Assembly: GCA_965231815.1 (NCBI GenBank)
Contig: OZ246890.1
Coordinates: forward strand, 62,001 to 126,000
Reading direction: 5' to 3'
Length of the DNA: 64,000 bases
Source: JAPPFW01 sp965231815
GTDB taxonomy: Bacteria > Actinomycetota > Acidimicrobiia > Spongiisociales > Spongiisociaceae
Below, in pieces: positions 26,123-34,279 of this stretch (within the stretch, counting starts at the first letter, position 1; each line of letters begins with the position of its first letter). The notes under the pieces are model-generated. The model was not told the origin of the DNA, did no database searches, and worked only from the letters and a program-made list of their open reading frames with translations. The position numbers and the translations under genes were made by a program.

Positions 26123-27598
26123 TCAACCTGGCCGATACTCTCCGAATGTGGGCGAGGGTGGTGGCCGGTAGCCTCCGGCGGCTGCCTCGTAAGCGGCGGC
26201 AACTCCCAGCAGCAGAGGTTCATGGAGGCGGCGGGTCGCCAACTGCAAGCCCACCGGTAGGCCGTCTACGTAGCGTCCGGACGGTATGGAGATCGCCGGT
26301 ACTCCAACCAGATTCCAGGGCAGGGTGAGCCTGGTGGTAAGCCTGCTCTGGGCCCCCGGCTGACCCAGATCGACATACTGTCCTCCGCCGATTTCAACCT
26401 GGCGAGCATCTATGTGGAAGGCCGGCGTCGAGTTGCAAGGCGCCAGCACCACATCCACCCTCTCGAACACCCGGTCAATCTTGGCGCGGATCTCGTTCCG
26501 CACTTGCATACCTCGCCGATGATCGGACGGCGACGCAAACTCCCCTGCCAGGATCCGGTACCGGATTTCCGGAGTGGCAAAGGCATCCGGGCGAGCGAGG
26601 GCATACGGCAGCAGGACCGACTGCGACTCGTGCTGTGCGGCCGCCAGCGCCAGAGGAATCTCGTAGAAGGTCGAAAGGTCGACTTCTTCCAGCGTCGCCC
26701 CCAGACCTTCGAATACGCGGGCTGCTTCATGCACGACCGCCTTCACTTCGGGCAGCGCGTCATCGAAGAAAAAGGATGAAGGTATGCCCATCCTGAGATT
26801 CTCGATCTCTCCTCCGAGCCGATCACCATAGGAACCGCCGAAACCGAAATGGATGGACGTCGGATCCTGCGGATCGTGTCCTGCTATCGCATCGAGCATG
26901 ATCGCCGCATCCCGGACCGTGCGGGTGATCGGACCGATCGTGTGATGCCACGAGCTGGTGGCTGGCAACTCCCCGTAACGACTGACCAAACCGTGGGTGG
27001 GCATCATCCCGACCACCCCGCAATAGGAGGCGGGGGTACGTATCGAGCCCCAACCGTCGGTACCGATGGCGGCCCAGGCCAGCCCGGAGCTGACCGCCGC
27101 CGCAGAGCCCCCACTCGAACCTCCCGGTATGCGGGCCACGTCCCAGGGATTGCGCACGGTGCCGAAGTACATGTCCTTGCAGGTGCCGCCCATCCCCCAC
27201 TCGTGCATGTTGTTCTTACCGAGAATGATGGCCCCGGCGCGACGCAATCGGGTAACAACCTCGGCATCGAAGTCGGTTATGTGATCGGCCCACAGTACGG
27301 ATCCGTTGGTAGTGGGATAACCGACTACCGCGACGTTGTCCTTCACTGCTACCGGGACGCCATGCAGCGGTCCCCGGTAGCACCCGGCGGCGATCTCTTG
27401 GGCGGCCAACCGGGCGCCCGCCAGGGCCTCCTCCTCGAAGACGGAAATGTAGGACTGCAGGAGGGGGTCGAGCGTTGCGATCCGGTCGAGCACCCTTTCG
27501 ACCAGGTCGACGGGTGATATCTCTCCGGACTCGACGAGCGGAGCGGTCTCACTGATGGAACGTAAGGCTACGCCACCTATCACGTCGGATAACTTCAA
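26123..27598 (-). CDS. Amidase signature family hydrolase (GatA/AtzE-like)
   Basis: 491 residues. The Ser-cisSer-Lys triad is visible: Lys in VAVKDNVAVVG, cis-Ser in GGSSGGSAAAV, and the nucleophile Ser in GTDGWGSIRTPAS, where the usual TGG is GWG. It hydrolyses an amide bond. Its start overlaps the stop of a 73-residue protein, itself overlapping a nitrilase homologue, so the three form one minus-strand operon. It is unlikely to be the tRNA amidotransferase GatA because gatB and a typical gatC are absent; a catabolic role is more likely. Confidence 0.88.
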   Translation of the reverse strand: MKLSDVIGGVALRSISETAPLVESGEISPVDLVERVLDRIATLDPLLQSYISVFEEEALAGARLAAQEIAAGCYRGPLHGVPVAVKDNVAVVGYPTTNGSVLWADHITDFDAEVVTRLRRAGAIILGKNNMHEWGMGGTCKDMYFGTVRNPWDVARIPGGSSGGSAAAVSSGLAWAAIGTDGWGSIRTPASYCGVVGMMPTHGLVSRYGELPATSSWHHTIGPITRTVRDAAIMLDAIAGHDPQDPTSIHFGFGGSYGDRLGGEIENLRMGIPSSFFFDDALPEVKAVVHEAARVFEGLGATLEEVDLSTFYEIPLALAAAQHESQSVLLPYALARPDAFATPEIRYRILAGEFASPSDHRRGMQVRNEIRAKIDRVFERVDVVLAPCNSTPAFHIDARQVEIGGGQYVDLGQPGAQSRLTTRLTLPWNLVGVPAISIPSGRYVDGLPVGLQLATRRLHEPLLLGVAAAYEAAAGGYRPPPSPTFGEYRPG

Positions 27599-27816
27599 AT
27601 GGCCGTGCGGGAGTCGGTCGAGGGGAGCGACACGCGCGCGGCCAGCTTTTGTGACCTAATAAGGATCTGCACGACGTAGGGAATCAGAGCCTCGACATCT
27701 TCGGAATCCAGAGCGTCCCCGAATCTATCCCTGATGAGGTGACGCGCGTGCGCTGAACTTCGCTCGTCCACGGAAGGGCGGCCCTCCCCCGGTGGAGGGC
27801 CTTGCGTGTCGCTCAC
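27595..27816 (-). CDS. Small GatC/AtzG-like candidate partner of the amidase
   Basis: 73 residues. No motif is securely recognised. The central DALDSEDVEALIPYVVQILI is helical and the tail is Pro/Thr/Ser-rich, a pattern like the short GatC or AtzG proteins that wrap around amidases. It is joined to both neighbours by 4-bp overlaps, which supports a structural partner role. Confidence is high for the gene and low for the function. Confidence 0.55.
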   Translation of the reverse strand: MSDTQGPPPGEGRPSVDERSSAHARHLIRDRFGDALDSEDVEALIPYVVQILIRSQKLAARVSLPSTDSRTAI

Positions 27817-28760
27817 ATACCGTCCCGGTTGACGCGACCCCAGCTAAGTCGAAGAAGATCCGGCCTGTCGTACTGGCGATTCACCAGTTGAGCCCAGGTA
27901 CCCGCCTGCGGATCGATTTCGGCGTACAGGATTGCCTCACCACGTTGGGGACCGGCCAGGATGGCGCCCCGAGGCGCGTAGATCATCGAGGCGGGCTCAT
28001 CGATCATGGCCGTAAGGTTGGTACGCCGCCCGGGTTCGGCGACGCCTATTCGATCCACGGTTGGCAGGTCCGATGCGGTGGCCGCCGCCAGAACGTGGGC
28101 CGTGTTCTGGTATGCAACAGCGCGGCCGGTGATCGACATGACGTTTTGCATTACTCCCGGAGCGTGGAAATGGGAGGGCCACAGAGCAACGTGGATTCGC
28201 GCCCCCAGGCTACGCATGGCATAGGTAAGCAGCGGGTTGGAGTTCTCCCCTCCGGCCAGCACGCTCACCGGTCCCCACGGCGACTCGAATACTCTGATCG
28301 ACTCCTCATCTCCGGGATGGAAGAAAACCCGTTCGCCGACCGCCGGGACCAGCTTCCTCCTAACCCCGACCAGCCTGCCGTCGGGCGACAGCACCATCTG
28401 GCTGTCGTATATAACGCTCACCATCGGGTCGGGCCGCTCGACGAATCCGATCACGACCATAGTCCCCGCTCGGGCGGCGGCTTCTCGCAATTGATCGCTC
28501 TCCGGACCGGGAACGGTCAGGGCATTCTCCACCATTGCGGAGGCGAGTTGTCGGGACCTATCGGCGGTCGGGGGCAGGGCGTGGAACCAGACCGGATGCC
28601 CGGGAATGAAGCTCTCCCCGAATACGACTAGCTGGGCGCCCCCGGCTCCGGCCTGCTCGATCCGGTCGCAAGCCTTGCCCACGGACGCGGCGCGATCCAG
28701 AAACACCGGCGCCGCCTGCACGACGGCCACCCGTATGGCTGCTTCAGATCCGGCGGGCAC
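27813..28760 (-). CDS. Nitrilase-superfamily protein lacking the catalytic Cys
   Basis: 315 residues of the carbon-nitrogen hydrolase family. The Glu (LVVFGESFIPGHPVWF) and Lys (VRRKLVPAVGERVFF) of the triad are present. The nucleophile motif that usually reads CGEN or CWEN followed by NPL here reads LAGGENSNPLL, so Cys is replaced by Gly (codon GGA). The gene is otherwise intact and full length. It may be a pseudoenzyme, for example a binding or regulatory subunit of the amidase complex, or have a changed reaction. It is the first gene of the operon and divergent from an LLM oxidoreductase. Confidence 0.82.
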   Translation of the reverse strand: MPAGSEAAIRVAVVQAAPVFLDRAASVGKACDRIEQAGAGGAQLVVFGESFIPGHPVWFHALPPTADRSRQLASAMVENALTVPGPESDQLREAAARAGTMVVIGFVERPDPMVSVIYDSQMVLSPDGRLVGVRRKLVPAVGERVFFHPGDEESIRVFESPWGPVSVLAGGENSNPLLTYAMRSLGARIHVALWPSHFHAPGVMQNVMSITGRAVAYQNTAHVLAAATASDLPTVDRIGVAEPGRRTNLTAMIDEPASMIYAPRGAILAGPQRGEAILYAEIDPQAGTWAQLVNRQYDRPDLLRLSWGRVNRDGM

Positions 28761-28766
28761 AGGCTG

Positions 28767-28778
28767 ATCGTATACGAT
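28767..28778. promoter_or_regulatory. Perfect palindrome ATCGTATACGAT between divergent genes
   Basis: The 12-bp palindrome lies in the 61-bp gap between the nitrilase homologue and the LLM gene, where one regulator could control both directions. It has the same GTATAC core as the sites near 17.1 and 29.9 kb. Confidence 0.5.
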
Positions 28779-28821
28779 GTCCGGACCATGAAAGTCTCGA
28801 ACCCATGAATACCCGGCCCCG

Positions 28822-29790
28822 ATGACCCTCCGCCTCGGTCTGCTGGCGCCCCACTTCGGTCCGCACTCGACCTGGGATCGGGTGTTCGGTATAGGTCGCC
28901 GCCTCGAGGAACTCGGATTCTCGAGCCTCTACTTTCGAGATCAGCTCGGATTCACAGGTGGGGTGTCGTTCGAGAATCCCAGCCACCATTTCGTCGATCC
29001 CTTTGTAGCCATGAGCGCGGTGGCGGCTACCACACGGCTAACCGTGGGCATGGCAACCCTGACCCCGATACGGCCACCTGTGCTGCTCGCCCAGATGGTG
29101 GGGTCCCTTGCTTACCTGGCTCGAGGAAGGCTGGTGCTGGGCGTGGGGCTGGGGGGACAGCCGAACGCCTTCCGGTTAGCCGGCCTCTCCATCCACGATC
29201 GCATTGCTCTATTCGAGGAGATGGTTACCGTCTTGCGGGCCGCCGCGCATCCCCGTGCCTCGCATCAAGGACACCTGATCAGCTTCGACGACCTGACGAT
29301 CGAACCGGCCCCACCCGGCGACATGACCCTTCTCTACTGCGGTTCCAGCCTCGCGGCAATCCGCCGGACGGTCCGCTTCGCCGACGGTTGGTTTCCCGGC
29401 CGTTGCCCTTTTCGAGTATTCGATCGGCTGTCCGGACGTCTCAGGGAAGAAGCCGTCCGAGCCGGAAGGTCGATGAGGGTCGCGATCGTACCGCTGGTCT
29501 CCATCGACCGGAACCGGGGAAGGGCGCTGGCCAAGGTAAACGTCGAGGGAATACTGGAGGAGTGCCGCAGGAAACCTGCCTGGCGGAGGGATGGGCCGTT
29601 CGAATCCGCGGAGGACCTGCGAGGGGCCCTTATCGCCGGAACAGCCGACGAGGTGGTGGGGGAACTCCGCCGGATGGAGGAGCGCGGCGTGGATGAGGTG
29701 GTACTCGATCTGCGGGAGCGGATGGACGCATTCGAGGAGAGCATCGAGCTACTCGGCGCAGAAGTACTGCCGTCGTTCACCACACTCTGA
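28822..29790 (+). CDS. LLM class flavin-dependent oxidoreductase (2 of 3)
   Basis: 322 residues, luciferase-like barrel. The start LRLGLLAPHFGPHSTWDRV and ELGFSSLYFRDQL match the other two paralogues in the window. VLGVGLGGQPNAFRLAG is the cofactor-phosphate region. It is transcribed away from the amidase/nitrilase operon across a shared palindrome and is followed after about 250 bp by an ABC importer, so it probably belongs to uptake and oxidation of a nitrogenous compound. Confidence 0.85.
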   Translation: MTLRLGLLAPHFGPHSTWDRVFGIGRRLEELGFSSLYFRDQLGFTGGVSFENPSHHFVDPFVAMSAVAATTRLTVGMATLTPIRPPVLLAQMVGSLAYLARGRLVLGVGLGGQPNAFRLAGLSIHDRIALFEEMVTVLRAAAHPRASHQGHLISFDDLTIEPAPPGDMTLLYCGSSLAAIRRTVRFADGWFPGRCPFRVFDRLSGRLREEAVRAGRSMRVAIVPLVSIDRNRGRALAKVNVEGILEECRRKPAWRRDGPFESAEDLRGALIAGTADEVVGELRRMEERGVDEVVLDLRERMDAFEESIELLGAEVLPSFTTL

Positions 29791-29927
29791 ACAGTCACCG
29801 CCGGCTGCACCGGCTTGACGACCGCATCCTGCTCCGCGTATCAGTAATAGATCTAGTGCGGGGGAACTCTTCCGGAAGCCATCAGGTGTGCTTCCACCCG
29901 GCGATCAGTTGCGCGACTAGGCCGCTC

Positions 29928-29935
29928 TGTATACA
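29928..29935. promoter_or_regulatory. TGTATACA palindrome upstream of the importer operon
   Basis: A perfect 8-bp palindrome about 104 bp before the binding-protein start. It shares the GTATAC core seen at 17.1 and 28.8 kb. Confidence 0.35.
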
Positions 29936-30038
29936 TTATGCGGAGACTCTAAGGTTCCATTTCCGGATGCGAGTGTGGCGCCTAGGAGACCGGAGGTGGT
30001 TTTGAAGCGGCCACCGATCAGTGACGGGAGGAGTTCGG

Positions 30039-32198
30039 ATGAAACATGCGAGGGTATTCGCGCTGGTACTGGGGTTTGCCCTAGTTGTGGCAGCCTGTGG
30101 AGGGGACGGCGATACCACCACTACCACCCAGGGAACGGCAGCCACCCAGGCAACCCAACCCCCTGCTGAAGAAACACCCACCGAAACCGCTCCGGCCACC
30201 GATGATGATTCGATGATGGCTGAGGATGATGGGATGATGGATGCGGATGCGATGATTTCCGATATCCGGTCTCGTATCGAGGGCCAGTCGGTGGTGGTGG
30301 GTAGTTCGGGGTTCCCGAACGCGTCGTTGACGGGTGCGTTCCGGACGATGGACTTCCTGCGGGAGGATTTCGGTCTTGATGTGGAGTTCCGCCTGCTGGA
30401 CTCCGATCCGCTGGTAGCGGCGACCATCGCCGGCGAGGTCGAGGTCGGCCAGCTCTCCCTGGCCGGTATGGCCAACGCGGTGTCGGCCGGTTCCGACTTC
30501 GTAGCGTTCGGTGGTGATGACCAGAAGAACTCGTTCATCATTGCCGCCAAGGCGCCCATCGCGACCATGGAAGAGCTGAGGGGCCATCCGGTGGCAGCCA
30601 CCCAGAGCCTCAACCAGATCACCGGCCAGACCCTCCAGAAGTGTCTGGCGGACGTGGGTATGACCGTCGACGATGTGCAGCTGGTACGGCTGGCGCACAC
30701 CGGTGAAGCAACCCAGGCGATCACCTCAGGGCAGGTCGTCGGTGGAATATCGGCTACCTGGCGTCTGACCCAGCTCACCCTCAACGAAGGCGAAGGCGCC
30801 TACAACATGCTTTGCGCAGGCTGGGAATCCAACCCGCAGATATCGTCGGTTTGGTACGCCGAGCGGGACTGGGTAGAAGCCAACCCGGATATGGCGCTGG
30901 CGTTCAACATCGCCTCGCTGAAGTCGGCCCGCTGGACGCAGGAAGACAAGCAGCGGTGGATGGACTACGCCATGTCGGTCAACGACAACCTCACTCCCGA
31001 AGCTGCTTCCCTCGACTACGACAGCCTGGTAGGCGAACTCGACATGTGGCCGGTCAACGGATCCCTTGACTACGACCTCATGCAAACCACCCTCGACACA
31101 TCCTTCGCGTTCGACGCCGTCGACCGTGAATACACCGTCGAAGAACTCGTCACCTTCGAATTCCAAGACAAAGCACTCGAAATACTCGGTGTTGCCGAGT
31201 ACATGCCGGACATCGATCACATGGATGATTCGATGATGGATGCGGATGCGATGATTTCCGATATCCGGTCTCGTATCGAGGGCCAGTCGGTGGTGGTGGG
31301 TAGTTCGGGGTTCCCGAACGCGTCGTTGACGGGTGCGTTCCGGACGATGGACTTCCTGCGGGAGGATTTCGGTCTTGATGTGGAGTTCCGCCTGCTGGAC
31401 TCCGATCCGCTGGTAGCGGCGACCATCGCCGGCGAGGTCGAGGTCGGCCAGCTCTCCCTGGCCGGTATGGCCAACGCGGTGTCGGCCGGTTCCGACTTCG
31501 TAGCGTTCGGTGGTGATGACCAGAAGAACTCGTTCATCATTGCCGCCAAGGCGCCCATCGCGACCATGGAAGAGCTGAGGGGCCATCCGGTGGCAGCCAC
31601 CCAGAGCCTCAACCAGATCACCGGCCAGACCCTCCAGAAGTGTCTGGCGGACGTGGGTATGACCGTCGACGATGTGCAGCTGGTACGGCTGGCGCACACC
31701 GGTGAAGCAACCCAGGCGATCACCTCAGGGCAGGTCGTCGGTGGAATATCGGCTACCTGGCGTCTGACCCAGCTCACCCTCAACGAAGGCGAAGGCGCCT
31801 ACAACATGCTTTGCGCAGGCTGGGAATCCAACCCGCAGATATCGTCGGTTTGGTACGCCGAGCGGGACTGGGTGGAAGCCAACCCGGATATGGCGCTGGC
31901 GTTCAACATCGCCTCGCTGAAGTCGGCCCGCTGGACGCAGGAAGACAAGCAGCGGTGGATGGACTACGCCATGTCGGTCAACGACAACCTCACTCCCGAA
32001 GCTGCTTCCCTCGACTACGACAGCCTGGTAGGCGAACTCGACATGTGGCCGGTCAACGGATCCCTTGACTACGACCTCATGCAAACCACCCTCGACACAT
32101 CCTTCGCGTTCGACGCCGTCGACCGTGAATACACCGTCGAAGAACTCGTCACCTTCGAATTCCAAGACAAAGCACTCGAAATACTCGGACAGTCGTAA
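30039..32198 (+). CDS. ABC substrate-binding lipoprotein with two near-identical binding domains
   Basis: 719 residues. The signal peptide ALVLGFALVVAAC ends in a lipobox Cys and is followed by a Thr/Ala/Pro-rich linker. Two NMT1/SsuA-like domains (about residues 66-383 and 399-716), each beginning MMDADAMISDIRSRIEG, are joined by about 15 residues. At DNA level 30234-31189 and 31233-32188 differ by only a few bases (one synonymous change seen), so the duplication is very recent or kept uniform by gene conversion. ATG 30039 follows GGGAGGAG. Two permease genes follow; no ATPase gene is in this cluster. Confidence 0.9.
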   Translation: MKHARVFALVLGFALVVAACGGDGDTTTTTQGTAATQATQPPAEETPTETAPATDDDSMMAEDDGMMDADAMISDIRSRIEGQSVVVGSSGFPNASLTGAFRTMDFLREDFGLDVEFRLLDSDPLVAATIAGEVEVGQLSLAGMANAVSAGSDFVAFGGDDQKNSFIIAAKAPIATMEELRGHPVAATQSLNQITGQTLQKCLADVGMTVDDVQLVRLAHTGEATQAITSGQVVGGISATWRLTQLTLNEGEGAYNMLCAGWESNPQISSVWYAERDWVEANPDMALAFNIASLKSARWTQEDKQRWMDYAMSVNDNLTPEAASLDYDSLVGELDMWPVNGSLDYDLMQTTLDTSFAFDAVDREYTVEELVTFEFQDKALEILGVAEYMPDIDHMDDSMMDADAMISDIRSRIEGQSVVVGSSGFPNASLTGAFRTMDFLREDFGLDVEFRLLDSDPLVAATIAGEVEVGQLSLAGMANAVSAGSDFVAFGGDDQKNSFIIAAKAPIATMEELRGHPVAATQSLNQITGQTLQKCLADVGMTVDDVQLVRLAHTGEATQAITSGQVVGGISATWRLTQLTLNEGEGAYNMLCAGWESNPQISSVWYAERDWVEANPDMALAFNIASLKSARWTQEDKQRWMDYAMSVNDNLTPEAASLDYDSLVGELDMWPVNGSLDYDLMQTTLDTSFAFDAVDREYTVEELVTFEFQDKALEILGQS
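30234..31189 (+). repeat. 956-bp tandem repeat, copy A
   Basis: Repeated in frame at 31233-32188 with an offset of exactly 999 bp. It encodes one whole periplasmic binding domain. Confidence 0.95.
31233..32188 (+). repeat. 956-bp tandem repeat, copy B
   Basis: Near-identical to copy A. One difference noticed is GTA to GTG in a DWVEAN codon, which is silent. Confidence 0.95.
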
Positions 32199-32223
32199 CC
32201 CGGACGAGATAATCAAGTGGGCT

Positions 32224-32255
32224 TGGGGCCTGCCGTATTCCTTCGGCGGGCCCCA
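32224..32255 (+). terminator. Strong hairpin between binding-protein and permease genes
   Basis: TGGGGCCTGCCG pairs with CGGCGGGCCCCA around an 8-base loop, with 12 pairs including one G-T. With no T-run after it, it may act as a partial terminator or 3' stabiliser that keeps binding protein more abundant than permease. Confidence 0.6.
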
Positions 32256-32395
32256 GGCTCGAAACCCGAACCGTGCCTGAAGTTGGCGCTAAGGTCTCCA
32301 TGATGGTGTCGGCCATCGGTGTGGTTTCCCATCCGGGACCTGGCGAACGGCCGGAAGAGCATATTACGCGGTGCTCGGACAGGGAGCGATCGTAA

Positions 32396-33247
32396 ATGGC
32401 CGCAGTTGACACGTTGACTCACCAGGAGCGGGGTACGACCACCACCCTGCCCGCAACCGGGATGAACCGCCCTCTGCTGGGCATCCTCAACCTGTTCCAG
32501 TCCAGTTGGGTGATCCGGCTCCTCACCCTGGCAGTCATCCTCACTGGTTGGGAGGTCTTCGGAAGGCGTACCAATACGGTCACGTTCGCTTCGGCGACGA
32601 GGACCTGGAATGCGCTGTGGGAATTGACCGTCAGCGGCGACCTATGGAAGGCGTGGCGCTCGGATCTGGCGATCATGTTCACGGCCCTGGCCATCTCGGC
32701 GGTGGCCGGTGTGGTCCTGGGTTTCATCATGGGACGCTACCGGTCGATCGACAACACGGTAGAACCGGTGTTCGTAGGGGTGTTTATGACGCCCAAGATC
32801 GCTCTGCTGCCGATTATCGCCCTGTGGCTGGGCTACCAGTTCAACGCCAAGGTACTGGTAGTGATCCTCTTTAGCTTCTTCGAGGTCTTCTTTACCGTCC
32901 GTGACGGGATCAAGGTCACCAACGCCGAGTACGTAGACGTAGCCAGAGCGTATTCCATCCCGGAAGCCATGATGCTCACCAAGATCGTCGCTCCGGCCAG
33001 CGCTCCCTATATCATCACCGGCCTCCGGCTCGGTCTACTCCATGGAATGGTCGGCGTAGTGCTCGCCGGTTTCTTCCTCGAGTCGAACGGTATCGGCGGA
33101 TTGATAAGCCACCACACGAGCGAGTTCCGGATGCACACCACCTTCGCCTCCATGCTGACCGTGATGGCGGTGGGAGTCGCGATCAACCTCAGCCTGCGAT
33201 TGCTCGAGCGCCGGGTAACCCCATGGAGCATCAAGGAATCGACGTGA
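32396..33247 (+). CDS. ABC importer permease (SsuC/TauC-like), first subunit
   Basis: 283 residues with about six membrane helices. An EAA-type loop is seen near VDVARAYSIPEAMMLTKIV...APYIITGLRLGLLHGMVGV, which contacts the ATPase. It belongs to the nitrate/sulfonate/taurine/pyrimidine-precursor importer family that pairs with NMT1-like binding proteins such as the one upstream. Its stop overlaps the GTG of the next permease gene. Confidence 0.88.
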   Translation: MAAVDTLTHQERGTTTTLPATGMNRPLLGILNLFQSSWVIRLLTLAVILTGWEVFGRRTNTVTFASATRTWNALWELTVSGDLWKAWRSDLAIMFTALAISAVAGVVLGFIMGRYRSIDNTVEPVFVGVFMTPKIALLPIIALWLGYQFNAKVLVVILFSFFEVFFTVRDGIKVTNAEYVDVARAYSIPEAMMLTKIVAPASAPYIITGLRLGLLHGMVGVVLAGFFLESNGIGGLISHHTSEFRMHTTFASMLTVMAVGVAINLSLRLLERRVTPWSIKEST

Positions 33248-34248
33248 CCACCGAAACTTCACCGGACACGGAAAACGACGCCCAGCCTCGCTTCTCTTTC
33301 CGGATGAGCCGGGTCAGGGTCCTGCAACTGACGGGAATAGTGGTGTTCCTGGGTCTGTGGGAGTTGCTCGGCGCCCGCAAGCCGGAGTGGTACTCACAAC
33401 CTAGCCTGACGCTCTCCGAGTTGTGGAGATTGCTCGGCGCCGAGAAGGTACTCCCCTACATAGAGGGAAGCTTCCCGGTCCTGGTGATGAAGTCGCTGGG
33501 GGCTCTCCTGGTCGGTATCGTGCTCTCGTTCATCGTAGGGATCACCCTCGGTTTTCTGATCGGCCGTTACCGGGTATTCCGTGTGGCGCTCGATCCTTAT
33601 CTGGCGGCTATCTACTCGGTGCCGCGGGTGGCCTTCGTTCCCATCATGGTCGTGTGGTTCGGCATCGGGGATAAGTTCCTGGCAGGGGGGATCGAGATCC
33701 CCTTCTCCAAGTTCGTGATCGCCAGCGTCGTCGTGGCTTGCTCGGTGCTGATCGCCTTTTCCACCTCGGCAGGGGTACACGAACTGATGAAGGAGTACAA
33801 CGAGATTTCCTATGCCTTCAACCTCCGATCGAGTAGAGGAAAAGTCGAAGAATGGACGGGGGCCATCCTGCTGGTAGTTGCCTTCCTGGCCACCGCCGCG
33901 GGCTGGCTTACGCTCGTCCAGGGCTTGATACTGCTGTTCGCCACGGTAGGGCTGCTGGTCGTGCGGGACCGGCACATGTTCTTGAAGATCCTCCTGCCGG
34001 GGGCGGTACCGTTCCTGGCGACCGGCCTCCGTATAGCGGTTCAGCGGGCACTGATCGCGGTGATCGTGGCGGAGTTCCTTATCGGTGTGCCCGGGCTGGG
34101 TTTCGTGATCCGTGACGCCAGGGCCGCCTACAACACCGACCGCCTCTTCGCAATGGCTCTCCTACTGATGGTGCTCGGGGGGATACTGATCACTATTACC
34201 AAGGCCGTCGAATCCCGGTTGTCCTCCTGGCGACCCAAGGCATTCTGA
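33244..34248 (+). CDS. ABC importer permease, second subunit
   Basis: 334 residues from a GTG start that overlaps the previous stop (GTGA) and is preceded by AAGGAA at good spacing; an ATG 7 codons upstream is possible. It has about six to eight helices, including an extra pair near VAFLATAAGWLTLVQGLILL that interrupts the EAA region (RGKVEEWTGAI and HMFLKILLPGAVPFLATG). A heterodimeric permease with the previous gene is likely. The ATPase must come from elsewhere in the genome. Confidence 0.85.
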   Translation: MTTETSPDTENDAQPRFSFRMSRVRVLQLTGIVVFLGLWELLGARKPEWYSQPSLTLSELWRLLGAEKVLPYIEGSFPVLVMKSLGALLVGIVLSFIVGITLGFLIGRYRVFRVALDPYLAAIYSVPRVAFVPIMVVWFGIGDKFLAGGIEIPFSKFVIASVVVACSVLIAFSTSAGVHELMKEYNEISYAFNLRSSRGKVEEWTGAILLVVAFLATAAGWLTLVQGLILLFATVGLLVVRDRHMFLKILLPGAVPFLATGLRIAVQRALIAVIVAEFLIGVPGLGFVIRDARAAYNTDRLFAMALLLMVLGGILITITKAVESRLSSWRPKAF

Positions 34249-34279
34249 AGCCGTCAAGCGGAAAGGACATGGCCCGACC

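Noticed and set aside
26123..27598. GatA subunit of the tRNA amidotransferase
   Set aside because: No gatB and no typical gatC nearby; the operon partners are a nitrilase homologue and a small unknown protein.
30726..31697. Antisense open frames over the duplicated binding protein
   Set aside because: They occur twice only because the underlying DNA is duplicated; no family features.
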